From positions 99,479-163,478 of the forward strand of contig NZ_WUAF01000012.1 of assembly GCF_009800965.1 (NCBI RefSeq): DNA of 64,000 nucleotides, read 5' to 3'. Positions 21,869 to 30,758 of the stretch are shown here, piece by piece. Under the pieces are notes generated by a model that saw only the letters and a list, made by a program, of their open reading frames with translations, was not told the DNA's origin and did not search any database. The DNA is from Cognatazoarcus halotolerans. Its GTDB lineage: Bacteria; Pseudomonadota; Gammaproteobacteria; Burkholderiales; Rhodocyclaceae. Within the stretch, counting starts at the first letter, position 1, and each line of letters opens with the position of its first letter. The position numbers and the translations under genes were made by a program.

Positions 21869-23185
21869 ATGCCCCAGCCTATTGACCTGCTTCTCAAGCC
21901 TCGATGGGTCGTCCGAGTCGAACCGGACTGTACCGCACTGCCTCACCACGCCGTCGCAATTCACGACACACGGATAGTCGATTGCTTGCCGGTCGCCGAG
22001 GCAGAACGACTCTTCTCTCCGAACGAGACGGTCGAACTACCAGATCATGCACTGATCCCCGGGTTGATCAACGCACATGCCCATGCCGGCATGAACCTTC
22101 TCCGCGGCTTCGCAGATGACCTTTCCCTGATGCGCTGGCTTCACGAAGCAATCTGGCCTGCGGAGTCGAAGCATGCCTCGGCAGCCTTCGTGCGGGACGG
22201 CACGTTGTTGGCAGCAGCAGAGATGCTTGCCGGCGGGATAACAACCTGTAACGACATGTACTTCTTCCCCGACGCCGCGGCGGAAGCGTTCGATCGCGCA
22301 GGGATGCGTGCCATGATCGGCATGGTAGTCATCGACTTTCCCACGGCATACGCCACCGGCCCCGACGATTACCTAGCCAAGGGGCTAAGTATCCGGGACA
22401 AATGGAAAGACAATCCCCGCATGCATTTCAGCTTGGCGCCACATGCGCCATATACCGTTTCGGACGAAACCTTCAGACGCATTGTTGACCTCGCCGATGA
22501 ACTCGACCTGACAATCCACCTCCACCTCCATGAAACACGCGAGGAGGTCGCTCAGGCTGTAGAGCAATCTGGCAAGAGACCTTTTGCACGACTGGATGAT
22601 CTGGGCATCGTGGGCCCCAACCTGCTAGCGGTCCACACCGTTCATCTCGACGCAAACGAAATAGCCACCCTTCGGGCCAAGGCCTGCCGCGTTGTTCATT
22701 GCCCCAGTTCCAACATGAAGCTTGCAAGCGGAATCGCTCCGGTTCGAGAACTGCTCGCGGCGGGCATACCTGTTGCGCTCGGCAGCGATGGCGCGGCCTC
22801 CAACAATCGTCTCGATCTTTTCCAGGAAATGCGCCATGCGGCCCTGCTCGCCAAAGTCGTCAGTGGCGACGCCAGCGCCGTCCCCGCCCAGCAGGCCCTG
22901 TGGATGGCAACAATGGGAGGCGCGCACGCAATCGGCCTGGAACAGCAAGTCGGTTCGATACTGCCCGGCAAACAAGCAGACCTGATCGCTATATCCCTGT
23001 CCTCACTCGAAACACGCCCCTGCTTCGACCCGGTTTCGCATTTGGTATATGCTGCCGGTCGAGAGCACGTCAGCCATGTATGGGTTGACGGAAAGCTGTC
23101 GGCTGAGAACGGCAAAGTGTTGCAAATTCCCAACAAGGAATTGCTCGCAATTGCAGCGCTATGGCAGAATAAATTGAAGGGTTAA
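21869..23185 (+). CDS. mtaD: 5-methylthioadenosine / S-adenosylhomocysteine deaminase-type amidohydrolase (TRZ/ATZ family)
   Basis: The 438-residue protein has the amidohydrolase metal sites: LINAHAHAGMNLLRGFADD (HxH, near residue 70), a middle HLHLHETREEV, VHTVHL, and SDGAASNNRLDLFQEMR with the catalytic Asp. This arrangement fits the MtaD/TRZ-ATZ subfamily, which deaminates MTA, SAH or related purines and is linked to methionine salvage. Exact substrate cannot be read from sequence. It lies between the two ompA-like copies and upstream of ubiG. Confidence 0.88.
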   Translation: MPQPIDLLLKPRWVVRVEPDCTALPHHAVAIHDTRIVDCLPVAEAERLFSPNETVELPDHALIPGLINAHAHAGMNLLRGFADDLSLMRWLHEAIWPAESKHASAAFVRDGTLLAAAEMLAGGITTCNDMYFFPDAAAEAFDRAGMRAMIGMVVIDFPTAYATGPDDYLAKGLSIRDKWKDNPRMHFSLAPHAPYTVSDETFRRIVDLADELDLTIHLHLHETREEVAQAVEQSGKRPFARLDDLGIVGPNLLAVHTVHLDANEIATLRAKACRVVHCPSSNMKLASGIAPVRELLAAGIPVALGSDGAASNNRLDLFQEMRHAALLAKVVSGDASAVPAQQALWMATMGGAHAIGLEQQVGSILPGKQADLIAISLSSLETRPCFDPVSHLVYAAGREHVSHVWVDGKLSAENGKVLQIPNKELLAIAALWQNKLKG

Positions 23186-23272
23186 GCTGCTCCTATATAT
23201 TGAGTTCAGGTTTCGCTTGGAAATAGAAGCCCTCAATTCCGTTTTCAACCTTGCCTTATTGACGAGGACAAC

Positions 23273-23998
23273 ATGGTCAAACAATTCAAAAAGCAAGTTC
23301 TGTTGGCAACTTCGATTGCCGCTCTTGGTCTGTCGGCAGCCACCGCGTTCGCAGCTGACGTGGTCGTGGACGGCAAGGGCGAAGTTCCTTATGTCATCGA
23401 CGGCCGCAACGTCGTCGCCCGCAGCGGCGCCGATCTCTGCTGGCGTACCGGCTACTGGAGCCCCGCCGCCGCATCGAGCGCCATGGCTGGCCAATTCCCG
23501 GTCGGCTGCGGCTGCGACAGCGACATCGTTCCGAAAGACAAGTGTGTAGCCCCGATGGCAGCCGCACCGGCTGCACCGGCTGCTGCAGCACCGGCTCCGA
23601 AGCCTGCTGCAGAGAAGATCAAGCTCTCCGCAGACGCCCTGTTCGACTTCGACAAGGCCGTGCTGCGTTCGGAAGGTCGCGCCAAGCTGGACGAACTTGC
23701 GGCCAAGGCCGGTCAAGTCAAGCTTGAAGTCATCCTTGCCGTCGGTCACACCGACCGCCTTGGCTCCGAGGGCTACAACCAGCGCCTCTCCGAGAAGCGC
23801 GCTGCAGCGGTCAAGCAGTACCTCGTCGGCAAAGGCATCGAAGCCAACCGTGTCTACACGGAAGGCAAAGGCGAGAAGCAGCCGGTTACCGGCAGTAGCT
23901 GTAACAACATGGGTCGCGAGAACGGCCGCAACAAGAAGCTGGTCGAGTGCCTGCAACCCGATCGCCGTGTTGAGATTGAACTGATCGGTACCAAGTAA
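23273..23998 (+). CDS. OmpA-family outer membrane / peptidoglycan-binding protein
   Basis: The 241-residue precursor has a signal peptide (basic start MVKQFKKQ, hydrophobic core, likely cleavage after AFA near residue 25). A short domain follows with two cysteine pairs (GADLCWRTGYW and VGCGCDSD), then an Ala/Pro linker (APAAPAAAAPAPKPA, about 100-115), and a C-terminal OmpA-like peptidoglycan-binding domain (FDFDKAVLRSEGR, ILAVGHTDRLGSEGYNQRLS, CLQPDRRVEIELIGTK). There is no eight-stranded barrel of E. coli OmpA type, so it is probably a periplasmic peptidoglycan-tethered protein. A strong terminator follows. Its paralogue at 21088 is frameshifted. Confidence 0.93.
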   Translation: MVKQFKKQVLLATSIAALGLSAATAFAADVVVDGKGEVPYVIDGRNVVARSGADLCWRTGYWSPAAASSAMAGQFPVGCGCDSDIVPKDKCVAPMAAAPAAPAAAAPAPKPAAEKIKLSADALFDFDKAVLRSEGRAKLDELAAKAGQVKLEVILAVGHTDRLGSEGYNQRLSEKRAAAVKQYLVGKGIEANRVYTEGKGEKQPVTGSSCNNMGRENGRNKKLVECLQPDRRVEIELIGTK

Positions 23999-24020
23999 TT
24001 CACCGCTTCGGTAGCACGAA

Positions 24021-24052
24021 AAGGCCCCGCAGACGCGGGGCTTTTTCTTTTT
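24021..24052 (+). terminator. Rho-independent terminator after the intact ompA-like gene
   Basis: GCCCCGC (24024-24030) pairs with GCGGGGC (24035-24041) across an AGAC loop, followed by TTTTTCTTTTT. It lies about 25 bp after the stop codon and separates the ompA-like gene from ubiG. Confidence 0.9.
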
Positions 24053-24118
24053 CGGCAAGTTTCCGACCTCTCTGAGACAATATCGCCTCCTGAAGGCATC
24101 CGCTTGCGACAGAAGAAA

Positions 24119-24814
24119 ATGAATGCTGATCCGCTCGAGATTCAGAAATTTGGTGAACTGGCTCACCGATGGTGGGATCCGGAATCCGAGTTCCGACCGC
24201 TGCATGAGATAAATCCGCTTCGCCTCGATTGGATAGATCGGCATGCCAACTTGCAAGGAAAGCGCGTGCTTGATGTCGGCTGCGGAGGCGGCATTCTTGC
24301 AGAAGGGATGGCCTCACGCGGAGCCAGGGTGACCGGCATCGATCTTTCCGACAAGGCGCTTTCGGTCGCGAGGCTCCACCTCTATGAAAGCAATCTGGAA
24401 ATCGACTATCGCCACCAGAGTGCTGAATCCCTTGCGGCCGAGATGCCAGCGACGTTCGACGTAGTCACTTGCATGGAGATGCTTGAGCACGTTCCCGATC
24501 CGGCAAGTATCGTCAGTGCTTGCGCGGCAATGGTCAAACCGGGCGGGCATGTCTTCTTTTCTACGTTGAACAGAAATCCGAAGAGCTATCTGCTCGCAGT
24601 CGTCGGGGCGGAATACATCCTCCAGTTGCTACCGCGGGGCACCCACGATTACGCCAAATTCATCAAACCGTCCGAACTCGCGCGGAGTTGCCGCACAGCG
24701 GGGCTGGACGTTCGCGAATTGATCGGCATGAGCTACAACCCGCTGAGTAAGGTCTACTCCCTTGGCTCGGATACCGATGTCAACTACCTTATGTACGCAG
24801 TTCGAAATGCCTGA
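24119..24814 (+). CDS. ubiG: Ubiquinone biosynthesis O-methyltransferase
   Basis: From the ATG at 24119 ([25 protein letters not shown]) the product is 231 residues. The opening matches UbiG, SAM-binding motif I is [16 protein letters not shown], and [16 protein letters not shown] and [16 protein letters not shown] are further UbiG blocks. It performs both O-methylations in ubiquinone synthesis. The last 8 bp overlap the next gene, gph, a coupling common in betaproteobacteria. Confidence 0.97.
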   Translation: MNADPLEIQKFGELAHRWWDPESEFRPLHEINPLRLDWIDRHANLQGKRVLDVGCGGGILAEGMASRGARVTGIDLSDKALSVARLHLYESNLEIDYRHQSAESLAAEMPATFDVVTCMEMLEHVPDPASIVSACAAMVKPGGHVFFSTLNRNPKSYLLAVVGAEYILQLLPRGTHDYAKFIKPSELARSCRTAGLDVRELIGMSYNPLSKVYSLGSDTDVNYLMYAVRNA

Positions 24815-25460
24815 AGCCGTATTTTTCGATCTCGATGGCACGCTCGCGGATACGGCACCCGACCTCGCCTCAGCACTGAACCGGTTGCGCACGGAGGAAA
24901 ACGAAGAGCCCCTTCCCGAATCCGTACTACGACCGTGGACCTCCAACGGCGTAGCAGGCATGCTGTGGGCGGGTTTTTCCATCTCTCGCCAAGACTCTGC
25001 GTTTCCCCGCCTGGCCTCCCGCTTCCTGGCACTTTACGAACAATCGTTGTGCGAGCGAACCCGTCTTTTCGAAGGCATGCCCGGAGTATTGAGAGAACTT
25101 GAATGCCGCGCAATCCGCTGGGGGGTCGTTACCAACAAGAGTATTCGACTCACCCGGCCACTGCTCGCCGCACTCGATTTGGATAGACGCGCTTCGGCAA
25201 TCGTTGGCGGCGACTCCGCCGCGGCGCCCAAACCTGCACCCGATCCCCTCTTCCTGGCCTGCTCACTGGCAGCGGTCAGCGCTCCACGGTGTATATATGT
25301 CGGAGACCACGAACGAGACATCGTCGCCGGCAAGGCAGCAGGAATGCAGACGGTCGCGGCCTCCTACGGCTACGTGAGCGAAAACTGCCGCATCAGCGAC
25401 TGGGGTGCCGACGCAGTGATCTCGTGCCCCCTTGATTTGCTCGAGTTGCTTGGGGCCTGA
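24807..25460 (+). CDS. gph: Phosphoglycolate phosphatase (HAD family)
   Basis: The ATG at 24807 overlaps the ubiG stop and gives 217 residues. It is a HAD hydrolase: motif [21 protein letters not shown] (nucleophile Asp near residue 7), motif II VVTNKS, Lys in [15 protein letters not shown], and motif [19 protein letters not shown]. It removes phosphoglycolate, or in this subfamily may act as another small HAD phosphatase such as the MupP type found beside ubiG. The ubiG-gph coupling is conserved. Which substrate applies is not decidable here. Confidence 0.88.
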   Translation: MPEAVFFDLDGTLADTAPDLASALNRLRTEENEEPLPESVLRPWTSNGVAGMLWAGFSISRQDSAFPRLASRFLALYEQSLCERTRLFEGMPGVLRELECRAIRWGVVTNKSIRLTRPLLAALDLDRRASAIVGGDSAAAPKPAPDPLFLACSLAAVSAPRCIYVGDHERDIVAGKAAGMQTVAASYGYVSENCRISDWGADAVISCPLDLLELLGA

Positions 25461-25485
25461 TCTCCCGGACCAAGAAACGCGATGC

Positions 25486-25968
25486 TCAGAGGAACCGGTC
25501 GAGTAGCTTGCGGCTGGCTTGATCAAGCGCTTTCTGATTCTCGATCATGTAGTGAACACCGTGTCGATCGGTAATGACAAGCCGGGAGGCGTCGAGCCGA
25601 CGAATGTCCTCCTCCGCCTTCAACACCAGAGACGTACTGCCGCGATCGGTTTCAATCCGCCAGACACTGGGGGTCGAAAATGTTGACACTTCGACAAGAC
25701 GACGAATGCGGGGCATGAAATCCCGCGATGCCAGTTCCTCTTCCACGAGCAACAAGACGTCTTCGGGAAGCTCGTCGAGACATTCGATCCAACAAATCTC
25801 CCGACCCGTGGCCCCGACCAACGCCACACCTTCACGCGGCGCCCCGAGCGGAAAGGCCCTTATCGGAACGATACCCGTGTGCGTGCTACCGTCGGCTAGC
25901 GTCAGCACCAACCTGCCATGCGCATCGCGCTCAAGCCCACCGATTTCCCGCTCTTCGTGCGACGCCAT
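25486..25968 (-). CDS. DUF1854 family protein of the cyanophycin locus
   Basis: The ATG at 25968 overlaps the stop of the upstream ABC gene (TGATG), giving 160 residues. The protein has no signal peptide or membrane segment. It begins with a small beta-rich part (LVLTLADGSTHTGIVPIRAFPL), and the C-terminal half holds IRRLDASRLVITDRHGVHYMIEN, which I recognise as DUF1854. As I recall, current annotation links this family with cyanophycin metabolism because it sits beside an ABC protein and cphA genes, as here. No enzymatic motif is visible. Its coupling to the exporter suggests an accessory subunit or regulator of that transporter. Confidence 0.8.
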   Translation of the reverse strand: MASHEEREIGGLERDAHGRLVLTLADGSTHTGIVPIRAFPLGAPREGVALVGATGREICWIECLDELPEDVLLLVEEELASRDFMPRIRRLVEVSTFSTPSVWRIETDRGSTSLVLKAEEDIRRLDASRLVITDRHGVHYMIENQKALDQASRKLLDRFL

Positions 25969-28250
25969 CAAGAAGGCTCCTTCTCGGGAATCGGCAACGG
26001 CCTGATAACGGGCTCTTCATCAACTTGCCGCGCCTGCGCTTCGTACAGACGGAAATAGGCCCCGCGGCGCTCTATGAGCTCCTCGTGCTGCCCGATCTCT
26101 ACGATCCGCCCACGATCCATCACCACTAGACGGTCCGCCTTGCGCAGCGTCGACAATCGGTGGGCAATTGCAATCGTCGTCCTGCCCCTGACCAGATTGT
26201 CGAGCGCTTTCTGGATCTCCTTTTCCGTCTCGGTGTCGACCGAAGATGTAGCCTCGTCGAGGATCAGTATCCGCGGATCGATAAGCAGTGCGCGGGCAAT
26301 CGAGATTCGTTGACGCTCGCCGCCCGACAGACCCTGTCCGCGCTCCCCAACCAACGAATCGTAGCCTTGCGGCAAGCGCAGGATGAACTCGTGAGCATGT
26401 GCCGCACGGGCCGCAGCGACGATCTCGGCGCGGGATGCACCGGGTCTGCCGTATGCGATGTTTTCGGCAATCGTCCCGAAAAAGAGAAAGGGCTCTTGCA
26501 GAACGAGACCGATATTCGCACGATATTCGGCCACGGGCACCGAACGTATATCGACCCCATCGGCAAGAATTGCACCGCCTGTCACATCATAAAAACGGCA
26601 CATCAAGTTGACGAGCGTACTCTTGCCGGACCCGCTGTGCCCCACCAGACCGATCATCTCCCCTGGATTCACCGCCAGATTCAATCCCCGAATCACGCTG
26701 CGACTACCATACCTGAATGCCACTTCGCGCAGCTCCAGCCTTCCGGTCACGCCAGCCAGATGGACCGGACGCACGGGTTCCGGAACGCTCGACACATGAT
26801 CGAGGATGTCGAAAATTCGCTTCGCCCCGGCCGCCGCCTTCTGGGTGACGGACACGATTCTGCTCATCGAATCTAGTCGTGAGTAAAAGCGGCTGATATA
26901 CGCGATAAAAGCAGTCAGGACACCCACCGTGATGCTGTCGTGCGCCACCAGCCAAATACCAAAGCCCCACACGACAAGCAGACCGATTTCGGTCATCAAT
27001 GAAACTGTCGGGGAAAATACCGACCACACCTTGTTGAGGCGATCATTCACCATCAGGTTGTGCAGGTTCGCGTCACGGAAACGCTGACTCTCTCTCGACT
27101 CCTGAGCAAAAGCCTTGACGACTCGAATCCCGGGAATGGTGTCGGCAAGCACGTTGGTCACCTCCGACCAGACTCGACCGGTTTTTTCGAATCCGGTTCG
27201 CAGACGGTCCCGAACCCTATGAATCAACCAGGCGATGAACGGCAAGGGTACAAGCGTGACCAACGCAAGCGTGGGGTTGATTGAGAAGAGAATGACCGCA
27301 GTCATTGCGATCATGAGAACATCAGTCGCGAAATCAAGCAGGTGTAACGAAAGGAATACGCAGATCCGGTCGCTCTCGCTACCGATCCGGGCCATGAGGT
27401 CGCCAGTGCGCTTGCCTCCGAAGTATTCAAGGGAAAGCTGAAGCAGGTGATCGTAGGTCGCCGTTCGCAAATCAGACCCTATTCTCTCGCTCACCAAGGC
27501 GAGAATGTAGGTCTTGGCCCAGCCCAGGCCCCACGCGACCAGAGCCGAGAGCAAAAGCCCACCGAGGAACATCGATACCAGACCAGCATTGATCGGTGCA
27601 CCATTCTGGTACGGGATGAGGATGTCATCCATGATTGGCATCGTGAGATACGGCGCAACGAGGGTTGCTGCCGTCGACGCGAGCGTCAACAGGAAACCCG
27701 CAAGCAGCATACCGCGATAGGGCCGGGCAAAACGCCACAATCGAAAAAGGGTCCAAGTAGTAGGCGGCGTTTCGAACTCACGCGCACAGATCGGGCATTC
27801 TTCCTGATCGGGTTCGAGTACCGCCCGACAATCGGGACAGACGTGCTCACCCGCCGTGTGGTCTTCGACCAGCCCAGCGAGAACGTCTCTTCGCCGGTCG
27901 AATGCGTCAACCACTCTCAGTGCCTGCGCGTTTTGTTCAAGGGTGTAGCGCCACAGTGCAAGGCGTCGCTCCGAATCGTGCAACTCCAAGGTTCCGACCC
28001 CGCCATGGTCGTAATGGCTCAACCTCAGTCCGCTCTGCAGTGTCCACTGCTTCCAGTCGCCACCAGTCTCGGCCGTGCAAGCGAACAAGCGTGCACTGGT
28101 TACGGCCACTATCCCGCTTCCAAAGCGCAGTTCCGCGTCAAGATCAAGCAGGAGCACCGCAAGCAATGTTTCGTCCTCGGCAAGCGACGATAGCAAGCCC
28201 GAGCGCCAAGGCATGGGCACGAGATCGGCAGCAAGAGGGCGAGCTGTCAT
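25968..28250 (-). CDS. ABC exporter (fused membrane and ATPase domains) with N-terminal PH-like domain and zinc ribbon
   Basis: From the ATG at 28250 the product is 760 residues (a GTG five codons upstream is an alternative; neither has a strong ribosome binding site). Residues 1 to about 125 form a beta-rich, PH-like region; CPDC and CPIC pairs near 138 and 152 make a Cys4 zinc ribbon. A six-helix exporter domain follows (about 180-475), then an ATPase domain: Walker A GHSGSGKST near 537, signature LSGGERQ near 641, Walker B ILILDEATSS. The layout is that of a homodimeric type IV exporter with an unusual cytoplasmic front end. It is divergent from the two cyanophycin synthetase genes and coupled to the DUF1854 gene. 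Its cargo is unknown; cyanophycin itself is an insoluble intracellular polymer. Confidence 0.88.
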   Translation of the reverse strand: MTARPLAADLVPMPWRSGLLSSLAEDETLLAVLLLDLDAELRFGSGIVAVTSARLFACTAETGGDWKQWTLQSGLRLSHYDHGGVGTLELHDSERRLALWRYTLEQNAQALRVVDAFDRRRDVLAGLVEDHTAGEHVCPDCRAVLEPDQEECPICAREFETPPTTWTLFRLWRFARPYRGMLLAGFLLTLASTAATLVAPYLTMPIMDDILIPYQNGAPINAGLVSMFLGGLLLSALVAWGLGWAKTYILALVSERIGSDLRTATYDHLLQLSLEYFGGKRTGDLMARIGSESDRICVFLSLHLLDFATDVLMIAMTAVILFSINPTLALVTLVPLPFIAWLIHRVRDRLRTGFEKTGRVWSEVTNVLADTIPGIRVVKAFAQESRESQRFRDANLHNLMVNDRLNKVWSVFSPTVSLMTEIGLLVVWGFGIWLVAHDSITVGVLTAFIAYISRFYSRLDSMSRIVSVTQKAAAGAKRIFDILDHVSSVPEPVRPVHLAGVTGRLELREVAFRYGSRSVIRGLNLAVNPGEMIGLVGHSGSGKSTLVNLMCRFYDVTGGAILADGVDIRSVPVAEYRANIGLVLQEPFLFFGTIAENIAYGRPGASRAEIVAAARAAHAHEFILRLPQGYDSLVGERGQGLSGGERQRISIARALLIDPRILILDEATSSVDTETEKEIQKALDNLVRGRTTIAIAHRLSTLRKADRLVVMDRGRIVEIGQHEELIERRGAYFRLYEAQARQVDEEPVIRPLPIPEKEPS

Positions 28251-28565
28251 TGAAGATGCATCCACAACAATTAGGCCGCCCTCCGGTTGGCGAGAACGGT
28301 CAGCAAGATTCGGTTGATGCGTATTAAACTACCTTCAGCAGAAGAGCCGCAGACAAATGTCGGCAGGTCCGATGAACTGACCTCAGCATGGGTTGGGGGC
28401 GAAGTATATCGTCGGGCTGTGGAATACAAACAACACTTACACGCAGATACAGGTCTGAAGGTTTGTTTTGCGTAACGTGGCGTCGGCGTTGGAATTCGGG
28501 GACTCTGGTGCTACCCGATCCATCGGTGTTCCGCCTGAACGTGCACCTGCCTCCTGCCGGAAAAC
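28251..28565. other. Divergent intergenic region between the ABC gene and the cyanophycin synthetase genes
   Basis: These 315 bp hold no coding frame of note. They must contain promoters for both directions. An AT-rich TATTAAAC stretch near 28322 is the best -10 candidate, but I see no convincing paired -35 box, operator or terminator. Confidence 0.5.
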
Positions 28566-30758
28566 ATGAATAAAGAGCGAGACATAGAAATACTCAGGGC
28601 TCGGTATCTTGACGGGCCCAACATCTGGACCTACCGCCCGGTCATCGAAGCATGGGTCGATATCGGACAGTTTGAAGATCTTCCCTCCAACGCTCTGCCC
28701 GGCCTTTACGAGCGAATCACCACATGGCTTCCCGGCCTGGTCGAGCATCGCTGCGGAATAGGCGAACCGGGCGGCTTTCTGAAGCGTTTGCGCGAGGGCA
28801 CCTGGGCAGGGCACATAATCGAGCATCTCGCGATTGAGCTGCAGAACATGTCAGGTCTTCAGGCAGGGTTTGGTAAAGCGCGTGAAACCGGCGTACGCGG
28901 AATCTACAAGGTCGCGTTCCGTGCCCGCAATGAACGCGTAGGGCGCCGCGCACTCACCTTGGCACGTGAGTTGTTCCTTGCCGCCGCCGATGATCGGAAT
29001 TTCGACGTCGCAAAGGCTGTCGCGGAGCTGCGCGAAATTCTGGACCGACATCATCTTGGACCTAGCACGGCTTCGATCATCGATGCAGCGAGCGCCCGGC
29101 GAGTACCGGTGATTCGCCTTAGCGAAGGCAACCTCGTTCAGCTTGGTTACGGCGCCAACCTGCGTCGTGTCTGGACTGCTGAGACGGACCGCACCAGCGC
29201 TATCGCGGAGGGAATTTCGCGCGACAAGACACTGACCAAGAATCTGCTTGAATCAGTGGGAGTCCCGGTTCCGCGTGGCGAAATCGCGGGGAGTCCTGAG
29301 AACGCATGGGAAATTGCGGAGGATATCGGTCTGCCGGTCGTGGTCAAACCCGTGGATGGCAATCATGCCCGTGGCGTCAGCCTCAACCTCTCGATTCGCA
29401 GCGAAATCGAAGCCGCTTGGCAGCTCGCGGACAGCGAAGGTAGCGAGGTGCTTGTCGAACGATTCATCCCAGGCAGCGAACACCGCCTCCTCGTGGTGGG
29501 TGGCGAGATGGTTGCCGCGATTCGTGGCGAGCTGGTCTCGGTCCGCGGCGACGGCAGTTCAAGCGTCTCGCAACTGATAGACATGCAGCTCAACAGCGAT
29601 CCTCGTCGGGGTGCGGAAGAAGAGTTCCCGCTCGACGAGATTCGCTTGGAGAACAATCCAGTAGTCCTCATGGAACTCCAGCGACAAGGGCTCGACGGGA
29701 ATTCGGTGCCGGATTCGGGCCGTGAGGTCTTGATTCAGCGAACCGGAAACATGGCCGTGGATGTCACCGATGAAGTCCATCCCGACGTGGCCGCCGCCGT
29801 AATACTTGCTGCTCGCGTCATCGGCCTGGATATCGCCGGCGTGGACCTTGTGGCCCAGGATATCTCGCGGCCGCTCACGAGCCAGGGAGGAGCGATCGTC
29901 GAAGTCAATGCAGGGCCGGGCTTGCTGATGCATCTCAAGCCAGCCATCGGGGCCCCGCGCCCCGTCGGCGAAAAAATTGTCGAACACCTGCTGCCGGCTC
30001 CGAGCGATGGCCGCATTCCGGTCATCGGTATCAGTGGCACCCGCGGAGGCAGGGACGTTGCGCATCTGCTCGCATACCTGCTTGGGCTCGATGATCGCTT
30101 GGTTGGTCTTGCCTGCGCCGACGGTACCTATCTGGGCAAAAGGACCGTCGCGCGTGGTAACCATGACCGGCACTCATCAGGACGCCAGATGCTGATGAAC
30201 CCGCGGGTCGAGGCTGCGGTAATTGAAAACGGCCCCACGTCGATCCTCAATGACGGACTTGCCTATGATCGCTGCCACATCGGGATCGTCACGGATCTGC
30301 ACGATCCGGAGCAGTTCTCGGCGTTTCACGTCTCCGATACTGCGCAGCTGTTCAACGTTCTGCGGACCCAGGTGGACGTTGTCTTGCCAGATGGATTTGC
30401 AGTGCTCAACGCAGACAATCCCGACATCGCGGGCATGGCGTCACTTTCCGATGGCGATGTAATCCTGTTTGGAGAAACGATCGGCTCGACGGTGATTGCC
30501 GCCCATCTCGCGGAAGGCGGCCGGGCCGTTGTCGCCGATGCAGGTACGCTGCAGATACTTGATGCCGCCAACCCACCGATCGAGATCGCACTTGGCATGA
30601 GCGGTCCGGCAAGCCTTTGGCAGGCTGCCGCCGTCGCCGCGGCCTGGGGTAGCGGCGTGACGCTACCTTTGATTAAGGCCGGTATCGAAGGCCTCCCCAA
30701 ACATGCGATTGCATCGAAATCGGTGCGTGCTCGGCGCCGACAGGATCTACAAAAATGA
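28566..30758 (+). CDS. cphA': Cyanophycin synthetase-like protein CphA' (shorter partner; degenerate ligase domain)
   Basis: This 730-residue protein has the CphA N-domain (about 1-160), an ATP-grasp domain (about 210-475: VVVKPVDGNHARGVSLN, VLVERFIPG, VEVNAGPGLLMH) and only the central part of the Mur-ligase-like domain. The N-domain keeps HIIEH (83-87), the HxxEH-type site known in cyanobacterial CphA1 to cleave cyanophycin and make primers. The ligase P-loop, normally GTNGKTT, is GTRGGRD (491-497), and the C-terminal Mur-ligase domain is missing. It can therefore be predicted to lack the arginine-adding activity while keeping an apparently intact ATP-grasp site (aspartate addition). Ralstonia is known to carry such a cphA'/cphA pair. 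The stop overlaps the cphA start by 4 bp. Confidence 0.9.
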   Translation: MNKERDIEILRARYLDGPNIWTYRPVIEAWVDIGQFEDLPSNALPGLYERITTWLPGLVEHRCGIGEPGGFLKRLREGTWAGHIIEHLAIELQNMSGLQAGFGKARETGVRGIYKVAFRARNERVGRRALTLARELFLAAADDRNFDVAKAVAELREILDRHHLGPSTASIIDAASARRVPVIRLSEGNLVQLGYGANLRRVWTAETDRTSAIAEGISRDKTLTKNLLESVGVPVPRGEIAGSPENAWEIAEDIGLPVVVKPVDGNHARGVSLNLSIRSEIEAAWQLADSEGSEVLVERFIPGSEHRLLVVGGEMVAAIRGELVSVRGDGSSSVSQLIDMQLNSDPRRGAEEEFPLDEIRLENNPVVLMELQRQGLDGNSVPDSGREVLIQRTGNMAVDVTDEVHPDVAAAVILAARVIGLDIAGVDLVAQDISRPLTSQGGAIVEVNAGPGLLMHLKPAIGAPRPVGEKIVEHLLPAPSDGRIPVIGISGTRGGRDVAHLLAYLLGLDDRLVGLACADGTYLGKRTVARGNHDRHSSGRQMLMNPRVEAAVIENGPTSILNDGLAYDRCHIGIVTDLHDPEQFSAFHVSDTAQLFNVLRTQVDVVLPDGFAVLNADNPDIAGMASLSDGDVILFGETIGSTVIAAHLAEGGRAVVADAGTLQILDAANPPIEIALGMSGPASLWQAAAVAAAWGSGVTLPLIKAGIEGLPKHAIASKSVRARRRQDLQK

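Noticed and set aside
23159..24256. 365-codon minus-strand frame across the ompA-like gene and ubiG
   Set aside because: It runs antisense through two well-supported genes, including the terminator between them.
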